NCBI GenBank assembly: GCA_018812385.1
Contig: JAHJDU010000127.1
Location: 1 to 13,447 of the forward strand
From: Pseudomonadota bacterium
Lineage (GTDB): Bacteria > Desulfobacterota > Desulfobacteria > Desulfobacterales > Desulfobacteraceae
Length of the DNA: 13,447 nt
Reading direction: 5' to 3'
Shown here piece after piece: positions 1 through 7,247 of this stretch (position 1 is the stretch's first letter; each line of letters begins with the position of its first letter). Position numbers and translations under genes: made by a program. Under the pieces are notes generated by a model that saw only the letters and a program-made list of their open reading frames with translations, was not told the DNA's origin and made no database searches.

Positions 1-1746
1 ATTTGCCTGTTCCGACTGTTTATCTTCCTGGGATGCCGATTTATCCTCCTGGGACTGGGATGGTGTTTCATCAGGCTTATCTTCTTGTTTATTTTCAGGC
101 TTTTGTTTATCCTGGGGCTGTTTTTGTTCTTCGGCCTGTTTTTTGTCCTGCCCGGAATCTTTGTTTTGCTCTTTATTGTCTTGATTTTTGTCCTTATCTT
201 TGTCCTGATCTTTGTCTGGGTCCTGCCCTTGTTTTTTCTCCTGATCTTCTTTATTTTCTTTCTTGTCTTTGTCTTTATCAGATTGGGATTCAGGCTTTTG
301 TTGCTCCTGCTGTTTTTGCTCTATTTGTTTTTGTCTGGCAATTTCCAGGTTTTCTTTTGCCTGGGTGTCATCGGGAAATTTTTTCAGAATATTTTCATAC
401 CCCTTGATGGCCTCATCCAGATTTCCCATGCGAAAGTAGGTGTTGGCAAGGTTATATTGGGCATCATGCGCAAGCTTGGTATCTTTTGTTTTAAGGGCCT
501 CCATAAAATTTTTCTCGGCCTGGTCATATTCATTGTTCATATAGGCAGCCGCACCAATATTATAATAGAGCTTTGCATTTTCCGGATCTTTAAGCTGGGC
601 ATCAATAAAATGCGTTTTAGCCTGTTCATAATTTTGTTCCTCAAATGCTTTTATTCCAGAGTTTACGCTGGAAGAAACAGTTTTTGCAAAAGCCGGCCCA
701 TTCTGGGAGGTAAAAATACTCAAACCAATTGCAAAAGCAATTATGGACACTCCATTTAATTTCTTTTTTGAAGACAATATAAGTTCTATCAGCAACAACA
801 CGATACAGGGAAAAAGAAACCATTGATACCTGTTTTCCCAGATCTTTTGTTTTCCTGATGTCAAGGTCTTACGTTCCATGGTTCCAAGGATTTTATCTTT
901 ATAAATCAGGTCAAGGTCCATATCCCCGGCAACAGATCTGACATAGGTTCCGCCTGTCATGGCAGCCAGTTTTTCAAGAATTTTTGTATCCATCTTTGAT
1001 AAAATAATATTGCCGGAGGTATCCTTTTTAAAGCCACCTTTTTCATCGGGGATTGGTGCGCCCTGGATGTCTCCCACCCCGATACTAAAAATCTTGATTC
1101 CCTGTTTGGCCATTTCCCTGGCAATATCTTCTACATCACCTGAGGTATTTTCTCCATCCGTAATAAGAATGATGGCTTTTTGGGTATCAGAGTCTTTTTC
1201 AAAACCATTATAACACTCTTTAATTGCGTAATCGAGATTTGTCCCGCCCACGGGCAGATATCCGGGCTCCAGAACCTTTAAAAAAATATTAAAGGCTTCA
1301 TGGTCAAGGGTTAAGGGGCACTGGAGAATGGCCCTTCCGGAAAAAGCCACAAGCCCTGCCCGGTCGGATTTCATCATGCGCAAAAGATCAATAATTTCTC
1401 TTTTTGCCCGTTCAAGCCTGTTGGGCTTGATATCCTGTGCCAGCATGCTTTTTGAGCAGTCAAGGGCAATCATGATATCCACCCCTTTCTGGGTTGTCTT
1501 TTCCCATCTGTATCCCCATTGCGGAACAGACAGGGCAAAAATGGCAAACCCGAAAGCCATGATGACTAAAATTGCCTTTACCCACCGTCTTTTGGGATTA
1601 AACCCCGGAACAATGGAAGAAATCATATTTAATCCGGCAAATCCTAAAAGTATTTTTTTCCGCTTCAGGATGCCATACACCATGATACCGGACACTGGAA
1701 TTAACCCCCATAATAAATTTAACAGATATGGATTGGCAAATTTCAT
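1..1746 (-). CDS. BatB/BatC-type fusion: VWA domain, TPRs and charged tail (3' end outside window)
   Basis: I translated this from the minus strand. It opens with MKFANPYLL and stays open for 582 codons to the window edge, so the C-terminus is missing. Two N-terminal membrane segments (about 5-24 and 57-72) precede a von Willebrand A domain. Its metal-site (MIDAS) residues are D96-C-S98-K-S100, T169 and D197 (in ILITDG). A third membrane segment lies at about 309-325. Three TPR-like helical pairs follow at about 363-460. The remainder, from about 463 on, is a low-complexity Lys/Gln/Asp/Glu tail. In many bacteria BatB (VWA) and BatC (TPR) are separate proteins; here they are joined. The family is linked to cell-envelope integrity and stress tolerance, probably as a membrane complex with the MoxR ATPase. 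The start follows the BatA stop directly (TAAATG), with AAGGG eight bases upstream. The partner roles are inferred from gene order. Confidence 0.88.
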   Translation of the reverse strand, partial: MKFANPYLLNLLWGLIPVSGIMVYGILKRKKILLGFAGLNMISSIVPGFNPKRRWVKAILVIMAFGFAIFALSVPQWGYRWEKTTQKGVDIMIALDCSKSMLAQDIKPNRLERAKREIIDLLRMMKSDRAGLVAFSGRAILQCPLTLDHEAFNIFLKVLEPGYLPVGGTNLDYAIKECYNGFEKDSDTQKAIILITDGENTSGDVEDIAREMAKQGIKIFSIGVGDIQGAPIPDEKGGFKKDTSGNIILSKMDTKILEKLAAMTGGTYVRSVAGDMDLDLIYKDKILGTMERKTLTSGKQKIWENRYQWFLFPCIVLLLIELILSSKKKLNGVSIIAFAIGLSIFTSQNGPAFAKTVSSSVNSGIKAFEEQNYEQAKTHFIDAQLKDPENAKLYYNIGAAAYMNNEYDQAEKNFMEALKTKDTKLAHDAQYNLANTYFRMGNLDEAIKGYENILKKFPDDTQAKENLEIARQKQIEQKQQEQQKPESQSDKDKDKKENKEDQEKKQGQDPDKDQDKDKDKNQDNKEQNKDSGQDKKQAEEQKQPQDKQKPENKQEDKPDETPSQSQEDKSASQEDKQSEQAN

Positions 1747-2742
1747 TTATGGTACCCTTAAAAACCGTGTGTTCGTTAAAACAATGTACATAAGAAAAAG
1801 AATCAGGCCCAGGGCAAGCAGGCCTTGATACAATTCCTTATACTCCACCCATTTTTCAACATCCACCTTTGTTTTTTCAAGGTTGTTGATCATCTCATAA
1901 ATCTGACCCAAAGATGCTAAATCCCCTGCCTGGAAAAAACCTGCCTGGGTCTGTTTGGCAATTGTTTTCAAAGCATCAAGATCCACATCTACTTTCTGAT
2001 ACACATATTGTTTACCAAACAATCCATCCACAAGAAAAGGGGCTTCCCCTTTTGTGCCCACGGCAATGGTATAAATTTTAACTTTTCTTTGAACGGCAAT
2101 TTTTGTTGCATCCTGCCAGGAAAGCTCTCCTGAATTGCTTTTTCCATCTGTTATCAGAATAATAATATTGGATTTGCTTTCAATATCTTCCAGACGTTTT
2201 AAAGAGATGCCAATTGCATCTCCAATTGCAGTCATAGGTCCTGCTGCTCCGATTTTCAAACGGTCCAGGATAAAGGCAATGGTATTATAATCCCGGGTTA
2301 AGGGAAGCTGGGTAAAGGCATTTGACCCAAAAACCACCATGCCGATGCGATCCCCTTCCCGTTTCATGATAAAGTCTCTGACCACAATTTTCACTGCTTC
2401 CAGGCGCGTTACAATCTTCTTGTCCTGTTTAAAATCAAGGGCCCGCATGGATTCGGAAAGATCAAGGGCCAAAATAATATTAACCCCTTCTGTTGTCACG
2501 TTTATTTTCTTATCCCCCCATTGGGGTCTTGCAAGGGCAAGGATCAACAGGATCAGGGATATTATTTTTAAAACCGGAATAAATTTTGAGACCATTACCA
2601 TAAAAGATGGGAAAAGCGTATCAAGGTCTTTTAAAGAAGATACCTTGATTATATTTGTGCTTTTCTTTCTGAGCTTAAAAAAAATGACAAGGCAGACCAC
2701 GACCAGCAATGATAAAAATAAAGGAGACGCAAATCTGAACAT
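1747..2742 (-). CDS. batA: BatA-like VWA-domain membrane protein
   Basis: This 331-residue protein has the usual BatA layout. Membrane segments lie at about 5-22 and 57-71, the latter ending in the family-typical ARPQWG. A VWA domain follows and a C-terminal membrane span lies at about 309-326. The MIDAS is complete: D94-L-S96-E-S98, T171 (in GPMTAIGDAIG) and D199 (in ILITDG), so metal-dependent ligand binding should be retained. The VWA domain would face the periplasm or cytoplasm between the second and last spans; the sequence alone does not settle which. It overlaps the preceding gene by one base (TAATG) and touches the next, which implies translational coupling. A GGGGAG ribosome site lies within the upstream coding region. 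The gene symbol rests on architecture and operon position. Confidence 0.9.
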   Translation of the reverse strand: MFRFASPLFLSLLVVVCLVIFFKLRKKSTNIIKVSSLKDLDTLFPSFMVMVSKFIPVLKIISLILLILALARPQWGDKKINVTTEGVNIILALDLSESMRALDFKQDKKIVTRLEAVKIVVRDFIMKREGDRIGMVVFGSNAFTQLPLTRDYNTIAFILDRLKIGAAGPMTAIGDAIGISLKRLEDIESKSNIIILITDGKSNSGELSWQDATKIAVQRKVKIYTIAVGTKGEAPFLVDGLFGKQYVYQKVDVDLDALKTIAKQTQAGFFQAGDLASLGQIYEMINNLEKTKVDVEKWVEYKELYQGLLALGLILFLMYIVLTNTRFLRVP

Positions 2743-3284
2743 TATTGGTTCTCCCCTTGTTTTTCCTTCTGTTTCATCAGATCTTTTTCTATTTGGGAAA
2801 TTATCTTTTTGATGATGGAAAGATCCTGTCTTGCCCCATCTTTTTCAGGAACAATCCCGGCATATTTAAATGGATCACAATACTTTTGAAACTTTGCAAT
2901 TTCTTTTTTTTGCACCTTATCAAAATCAAGAAGGTTGATGCCTCTGATAAATTCCTGGGAGGTCATCTCTATGGCATTGATGCCAAAGGAACGGCCAATA
3001 TATTTCCTTAAGACAGCTGTTAAATCAAAATAAAAAAGCCTTGGATCATTCATTTGTCTTTGAAAAAGAAGATCAAGTTCTTTTAAAGCGGCGTCATATG
3101 GGGCCATGGGTTTGGGAAGATATTCGGGCTCTGTGATAAGTTTTCTTTTTTTCAAGTATTTTTTTATCAGAAAAAACACCAGGACAAAAAGAATGATCCC
3201 CCCTGATATCATTAAGATGATTTTAAGGAGCGCAGGATCAAACCCGAACTGGACAGGGGGTCTTATGCCATGAATATCCTGCAT
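2742..3284 (-). CDS. DUF4381-like single-span membrane protein of the Bat operon
   Basis: This 180-residue protein has a short N-terminal stretch, MQDIHGIRPP, reminiscent of the IH-x-PP start of DUF4381 proteins. A single strong membrane helix follows at about 20-40, then a basic stop-transfer patch (KKYLKKRK) and a soluble, mostly helical C-terminal part. It has no catalytic motif. Proteins of this kind sit between the DUF58 and VWA genes in MoxR/Bat operons and are thought to be structural partners of the VWA proteins; their biochemical role is unknown. The start abuts the DUF58 stop (TAGATG) and the stop overlaps the BatA start by one base. The assignment rests mainly on context plus the N-terminal motif, because this family diverges strongly. 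Confidence 0.75.
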   Translation of the reverse strand: MQDIHGIRPPVQFGFDPALLKIILMISGGIILFVLVFFLIKKYLKKRKLITEPEYLPKPMAPYDAALKELDLLFQRQMNDPRLFYFDLTAVLRKYIGRSFGINAIEMTSQEFIRGINLLDFDKVQKKEIAKFQKYCDPFKYAGIVPEKDGARQDLSIIKKIISQIEKDLMKQKEKQGENQ

Positions 3285-4163
3285 CTATCTCAATCGCCTT
3301 TCCCTGAATCTAAAGTATTGCAACAGAGTATCCGATACAGATGCAGAGGTTTCAAGTTCGATCACATCACTTTTTGCCTTGGAAAAAAGGCCCGGGGTTT
3401 GCTTGTGAGCTGTCTGTTTTATGGATGTAAATTCTTTTTGTGTCTTTTTATTGAATGCATCAAACATGATTTGTCTGCCCGTTTCAAAGTCTGACAGGGT
3501 AATGATGCCTTTTCCCGGCAGCTTAAAAGCCCCTTTATCATATATCCTTACCCCGATAACCTCATGCTTTTGTCGAATTCTTCTCAGGCTTTTCAGATAA
3601 CCTTCATCCAGAAAGTCAGACAGGACAAAAACAAAAGATCTTTTCCTGGATATTTTTGCCAGATAGTCCAAAGCTTCTGATATATTGGTGCCTCTGCCCT
3701 GGGGTGAAAAGGTGAATATCTCTTTTATCACCCGCCAGATATGACTGGAGCCTTTTTTAGGCGGTATATATTTTTCAACCCGGTCCGTGAAAAAAATCAC
3801 ACCCACTTTGTCATTATTTTTAATGGCATTAAAGGCAAGCACAGATGCCACTTCAGCAGCTTTTTCAAGTTTCGGGCCTGAAAATGTACCGAATTTTAAA
3901 GATGCGCTCATATCAATCAGCAGCATGACAATGCTTTCACGCTCTTCCTTGTAAAGTTTGACAAAGGGCTTGCCAAGTCTTGCTGAAACCTTCCAGTCCA
4001 GAGTTTTGACGTCATCTCCCGGAGCATATTCCCTGACTTCTTCAAACTCGATACCCGAGCCTCGGAACACGGATTTATACTGGCCGGCCATGATATTGTT
4101 TACGGAACGGCTGGATTTAATATGAATTCGTTTTATTTTTTTTATAATTGCTGCCGGAATCAT
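3285..4163 (-). CDS. DUF58 domain protein (VWA-like fold), MoxR partner
   Basis: The 292-residue protein carries the DUF58 signature at about 40-62: FEEVREYAPGDD followed by LDWKVSARLGKP. A VWA-like core follows, with D84-M-S86-A-S88 matching the DxSxS MIDAS motif, a GRGTN segment and the hydrophobic strand FVFVLSDF. No membrane helix is evident, so it is probably cytosolic. DUF58 proteins are almost always encoded next to MoxR ATPases and are regarded as adaptor or substrate-binding partners. The start has a strong GGGAG ribosome site that overlaps the end of moxR, with a 15-base gap between the two genes. The N-terminal region is short, without the two membrane segments seen in long DUF58 proteins, so this belongs to the short soluble class. 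Confidence 0.92.
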   Translation of the reverse strand: MIPAAIIKKIKRIHIKSSRSVNNIMAGQYKSVFRGSGIEFEEVREYAPGDDVKTLDWKVSARLGKPFVKLYKEERESIVMLLIDMSASLKFGTFSGPKLEKAAEVASVLAFNAIKNNDKVGVIFFTDRVEKYIPPKKGSSHIWRVIKEIFTFSPQGRGTNISEALDYLAKISRKRSFVFVLSDFLDEGYLKSLRRIRQKHEVIGVRIYDKGAFKLPGKGIITLSDFETGRQIMFDAFNKKTQKEFTSIKQTAHKQTPGLFSKAKSDVIELETSASVSDTLLQYFRFRERRLR

Positions 4164-4178
4164 TTAAAACTGCTCCCT

Positions 4179-5153
4179 TCAGGGCACCTCAACCGAGTCA
4201 AAAAGGGTCTGGATTATATCGTCCGTGGAGATATCTTCTGCCTCTGCTTCAAAGCTTAAAATAATTCTGTGGCGCAATACATCAGGGCCCACAAGCTTGA
4301 TATCCTGGGGCGTGATATAGGCCCTGCCTGACAAAAATGCATTCACCCGGGCAGCTTTTGCAAGAAAGATACTTGCCCTGGGAGATGCACCATATTCAAT
4401 ATATTCGGCCACTTTCATCCCATATTTCTCAGGATTTCGCGTGGCAAATATCAGGTCTACAATATACTCTTTGAGTTTTTCATCCACATAGATCTGATCA
4501 ATCACTTCGCCCATGGCGGCAATCTGCTCACAATTAATAACCGGATTAATGGCCTCGGGCTTTTGAAAGCTGTTCTTTTTAAGGATTTCAAGTTCCTGAG
4601 CCCTATCCGGATAGTCAACCCGCACTTTAAGCATAAACCTGTCCACCTGGGCTTCAGGCAAAGGATAGGTCCCTTCCTGTTCAATGGGATTCTGGGTGGC
4701 AAGAACCAGAAAAGGAGTGGGCAGCAAATATGTCTGATCCCCTATGGTCACCTGCTTTTCCTCCATGGCTTCCAGAAGTGCGGACTGTACCTTGGAAGGT
4801 GCCCGGTTAATCTCATCTGCCAGAATAATATTATTAAACAGCGGCCCTTTTCTCGTTATAAAATCAGCTGTTTTGGGGCGATAAATTTCAGTGCCCGTCA
4901 AATCTGCAGGAAGAAGATCCGGGGTAAACTGGATTCGCTTGAACTGAGCCTGCACAGCAGAAGCAAGTGCTTTTACAGCACTGGTCTTAGCAAGGCCCGG
5001 AACCCCTTCGATCAGGACATGCCCTCCTGTTAAAAGCCCGGTCAAAAGACTGTCCACCAGTCTTTCCTGGCCCACAAGGGCCTTGGAGATCTCATTTCTA
5101 ATACTGCTGATTAACAGATGATTTTTCTCTATTGCTTCTTTGATCTGTTCCAT
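4179..5153 (-). CDS. MoxR-family AAA+ ATPase
   Basis: This 324-residue AAA+ ATPase has every expected motif. Walker A is G50-VPGLAKT57. Walker B is NIILADE at 108-114, followed by INRAPSKVQSALLEAMEE. Sensor 1 is LATQNP, with N155. The arginine-bearing PLPEAQVDRF segment lies at about 164-173, and an ASPRAS sensor 2 region lies near the C-terminus. Length is normal for the family. MoxR ATPases act as chaperones that assemble or activate VWA-protein complexes, and the four following genes supply those partners. It is the first gene of the operon. A sigma70-like promoter and a tandem repeat lie in its leader. The ribosome site AAAGGA is unusually close to the ATG (two bases), which may limit translation, but no better in-frame start exists nearby. 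Confidence 0.95.
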   Translation of the reverse strand: MEQIKEAIEKNHLLISSIRNEISKALVGQERLVDSLLTGLLTGGHVLIEGVPGLAKTSAVKALASAVQAQFKRIQFTPDLLPADLTGTEIYRPKTADFITRKGPLFNNIILADEINRAPSKVQSALLEAMEEKQVTIGDQTYLLPTPFLVLATQNPIEQEGTYPLPEAQVDRFMLKVRVDYPDRAQELEILKKNSFQKPEAINPVINCEQIAAMGEVIDQIYVDEKLKEYIVDLIFATRNPEKYGMKVAEYIEYGASPRASIFLAKAARVNAFLSGRAYITPQDIKLVGPDVLRHRIILSFEAEAEDISTDDIIQTLFDSVEVP

Positions 5154-5176
5154 AGTCCTTTATGCCCTTATTATTT

Positions 5177-5205
5177 TAAATTTAATCATGGTAAATTTAA
5201 TCATG
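5177..5205. repeat. Tandem 14-bp direct repeat in the moxR leader
   Basis: TAAATTTAATCATG occurs twice without mismatch (5177-5190 and 5192-5205), separated by one base. It lies between the predicted promoter and the moxR start codon, so it would be in the 5' untranslated RNA and close to the transcription start. Each unit contains the small palindrome TAAATTTA. It could be a binding site for a regulator or part of an RNA structure; nothing in the sequence decides between them. Confidence 0.7.
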
Positions 5206-5238
5206 ACAAAATCTGATTCTTAAAAATAAATTTCAATA

Positions 5239-5266
5239 AATATAATATTTCAAAATAAAGTGTCAA
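5239..5266 (-). promoter_or_regulatory. Predicted sigma70-type promoter of the MoxR/Bat operon
   Basis: On the minus strand a perfect -35 box TTGACA (5261-5266) is followed by a 16-base AT-rich spacer and the -10 box TATATT (5239-5244, five of six consensus positions). Transcription would start near 5232, giving a leader of about 80 bases before moxR. The octamer ATTCCTTG occurs twice just upstream, overlapping the -35 box and again 16 bases further out, a possible operator. This is a sequence-pattern prediction only. Confidence 0.6.
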
Positions 5267-5296
5267 GGAATGAAACAAGCAAGGAATAAACCTTCA

Positions 5297-5989
5297 CTAC
5301 TTGTTTATCAGCTGATCAGCATAAAGGGAGGAAGTTATCTTTATTACTTTTATAATATGATCTCTAACGGCTTTTTTATCCTTTAACGAATAATTGCGAA
5401 ACGTCATTAAAATACCTGTTATTGATGCAATAAATGAATGGGAATACAATCGGGCATTCCTATCTTTCACGCCATGTCTTATCAAAAGCTGTTCAAAAAG
5501 ATCGAAAAAAATCTTGGTGACAGAATCAAACTTGCCCATAACAGGATTTGCCAGGTTGTTTTTCAGCATCAGATAGGTCATCATCTGGAATGTTGATTCA
5601 TTTTCAATCAGATGGTCGACAAACTTGATGCCAAACTCTTCAATGCTTGCTGGTATATCCTTTTGAACCATTGATTTAAACTCTTTGCTGGCAAAAGAAA
5701 TATCCTGGAGAAACGCTTCATGAAATAATTCTTCCTGACTTGGAAAATATCTGTAAATGGTTGCGGGAGAAATTCCTGCCTCTTCGGCAACTTCCCGCAT
5801 GACCACCTCAAAAAACGGCTTTCTGGCAAAAAGTGCCAGAGCCGATTCAATGACAATCTGTTTTCTTGCTTGTTTTTCTTTTTCTTTCAGCTCTGCAAAT
5901 CTTGATTCACCCACTAATATTCTATCCTTTCCCTCGGTGCATATAATGTGGTGCATATGATTGATTAAATAGTCTTTTTGACTTATCAT
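5297..5989 (-). CDS. TetR/AcrR-family transcriptional regulator
   Basis: This 230-residue protein has a classic TetR DNA-binding domain at about 40-90. It includes MREVAEEAGISPATIYRYF as the helix-turn-helix and the adjoining FPSQEELFHEAF. A divergent all-helical ligand-binding domain follows. It starts about 30 residues earlier than most relatives, but the chosen ATG has a good ribosome site (AGAAGG, eight bases away), so the extension is likely real; Met12 is the alternative. It lies directly upstream of, and on the same strand as, the MoxR/Bat operon, 143 bases away. The Bat operon has its own promoter, so control of that operon by this regulator is possible but not shown. The effector cannot be predicted. 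Confidence 0.92.
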   Translation of the reverse strand: MISQKDYLINHMHHIICTEGKDRILVGESRFAELKEKEKQARKQIVIESALALFARKPFFEVVMREVAEEAGISPATIYRYFPSQEELFHEAFLQDISFASKEFKSMVQKDIPASIEEFGIKFVDHLIENESTFQMMTYLMLKNNLANPVMGKFDSVTKIFFDLFEQLLIRHGVKDRNARLYSHSFIASITGILMTFRNYSLKDKKAVRDHIIKVIKITSSLYADQLINK

Positions 5990-5997
5990 TTGTTCAA

Positions 5998-6186
5998 CCT
6001 TCTGACAAGGACAAAATATCTGTGTCCACTATAATCAAAGGGCAGAATCTTGATGACTACAATTATGATCTCCAAAAATACAATGTTATTGTAACTTATA
6101 ATGGGAAAATCTTTCCTTTTATTGAGAACCATTTCAGGACAAATCTGAACCATGCCACAGGTTCCAAAGATGCCATTCAGAGCTGA
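5998..6186 (+). pseudogene. Remnant of an RNase H-like (YprB-type) domain protein
   Basis: The plus-strand frame through 6028 reads ISVSTIIKGQNLDDYNYD, then VIVTYNGKIFPFIENHF, then RTNLNHA, and stops at 6184-6186. This matches the core of the YprB-like RNase H-fold family as I know it (YNGKxFDxPF...LNHAHIDLR). Two residues of the FDxPF motif are missing, including the metal-binding Asp. No start codon with context, N-terminal half or continuation was found, so it is a fragment of a dead gene. It begins within the upstream region of the TetR gene, on the opposite strand. The family assignment is from memory of the motif, without a search. Confidence 0.6.
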
Positions 6187-6374
6187 TCCTGTAACAATTG
6201 ATCGAATTAAGCAGCAAGCTTTTTATTCACCTGACACGTATCCATACAGGCAATAGAAAAAATGATTGAAATTGAGATTATCAAGATGATTTTTTACTCC
6301 AGATATTGATAGCTACACCTGATGATGAAGAAAAACAGGGCACTATATTATTGTGGTTGGTCATTATTGAATAA

Positions 6375-6509
6375 AAATGCAGACGAACAGAGGATAGCCC
6401 GGGGTCCTTATTGAACCTTGAAAAACTTGGACTATCTCCAATAGTCCACCCTTTAGATCCAGCATTTTTTTGGGGCGGGGGCGTTATAGTCAAGGCCATT
6501 TCAGGATGA
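6375..6509 (+). pseudogene. Unidentified coding relic (C-terminal fragment)
   Basis: One plus-strand frame reads GSLLNLEKLGLSPIVHPLDP followed by AFFWGGGVIVKAISG and a TGA stop. The string looks like the end of a real protein, rich in ordered hydrophobic and glycine residues. It has no start and the frame closes upstream at 6372. I could not name the family. A reverse-strand open frame covers the same bases but reads as proline/serine-rich noise, so the plus strand is favoured. It may derive from the same lost gene neighbourhood as the RNase H-like fragment just upstream. Confidence 0.3.
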
Positions 6510-6720
6510 TTGTCGGTTTATTTTATCTCCAATTAACTTGATTGGGAGCTTGATTTTTTTGATGATGCCGTTTCCCATATACCTGAATGAAAAGTTTTTA
6601 CAAAACAAATGTTGTCATATAGAATTTTTAATTTAAACTTAGGGGTTTATTCTTATTTACAACAATAATTGGTTTTGATACTGCATTAGTATTCAATATT
6701 TTAATTGTTTCTGTAAAAGG

Positions 6721-7006
6721 TTTAAACCCCCGCCTTGTAGGCGGGTAACATTCTGTTAGCAGTTGATTTTATTTTAAAAAGGGTGAAACGGCCCAATGTG
6801 CGGGAATTCTGCGAGTAGGGCGATAAACATGTGGGCAAATACAATCGGGCAACAATCGTCATGAAAGTGGGGTACTATAGACATTGAGAGCTGGCAAATT
6901 GTTAATGTTACGTCAGAAGTTGCAAAGGAAACCGTCTGAGGCCGGTATTGCTGGACTTTCAGTCCGCGAATTTAAACCCACCGGCTTGAAGCCGGTGGTT
7001 GTTTAG
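6721..7006 (+). mobile_element. Putative transposase-less IS200/IS605-type element
   Basis: Two hairpins in the same orientation are each introduced by the identical nonamer TTTAAACCC (6721 and 6971). The left hairpin is CCCGCCT-TGT-AGGCGGG (6729-6745). The right is CCACCGGC-TTGAA-GCCGGTGG (6978-6998), followed by TTGTTTAG and a T-run. IS200/IS605 elements carry subterminal palindromes of this sort rather than terminal inverted repeats. The frame entering the right hairpin (6881-7006) reads QRKPSEAGIAGLSVREFKPT and ends LKPVVV-stop, similar in style to tnpB 3' ends. A further hairpin, GGACT-TTC-AGTCC, precedes it, as expected for the omega-RNA region. No tnpA or tnpB gene remains, so this would be an internally deleted, MITE-like copy. 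The right hairpin could also act as a terminator. Confidence 0.45.
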
Positions 7007-7247
7007 TTTTTTTGGATCGAATGCCGTGGACCATACAATCAAATTGCGTTTACTTGCACACCCCCAGCGCTCGGTCAACACTGTGATTAGACAAAAGAGG
7101 CGAAAATGACTATGGCGCTCAGACAAAAAAAGCTCTATTTATTGGAATAACCACTACCCATTATAACGTGGCTTTTCTAACCATGACAAGAAATTCATAC
7201 AACAAAAAATTAAAAAACATCCCATTTTTAAAAAGGAGAATAGGGGT

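Larger units (their letters stand above)
6187..7247. other. Long non-coding / decayed stretch between TetR and hydrolase genes
   Basis: No intact gene is visible. The stretch holds the unidentified relic (6375-6509) and an AT-rich segment with no clear signal (6510-6720). It also holds the small hairpin-ended element (6721-7006) and a leader-like segment before the hydrolase (7007-7247). Within the last, a 14-codon frame at 7107 (MTMALRQKKLYLLE) has an AGAGG upstream. It could be a leader peptide or a truncated gene start, but it is too short to trust. Confidence 0.5.

Noticed and set aside
3..759. Plus-strand open frames of 134 and 224 codons
   Set aside because: They are antisense to the low-complexity Lys/Gln/Asp tail of the BatB/BatC-type gene; the Phe/Leu-rich translations are the artefact of that bias.
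1328..2812. Plus-strand open frames of 157-166 codons opposite the VWA genes
   Set aside because: They are shadows of well-supported minus-strand genes with complete MIDAS motifs.
6281..6499. Minus-strand 72-codon open frame
   Set aside because: It reads as Pro/Ser-rich noise opposite a more protein-like plus-strand relic, with no start context.
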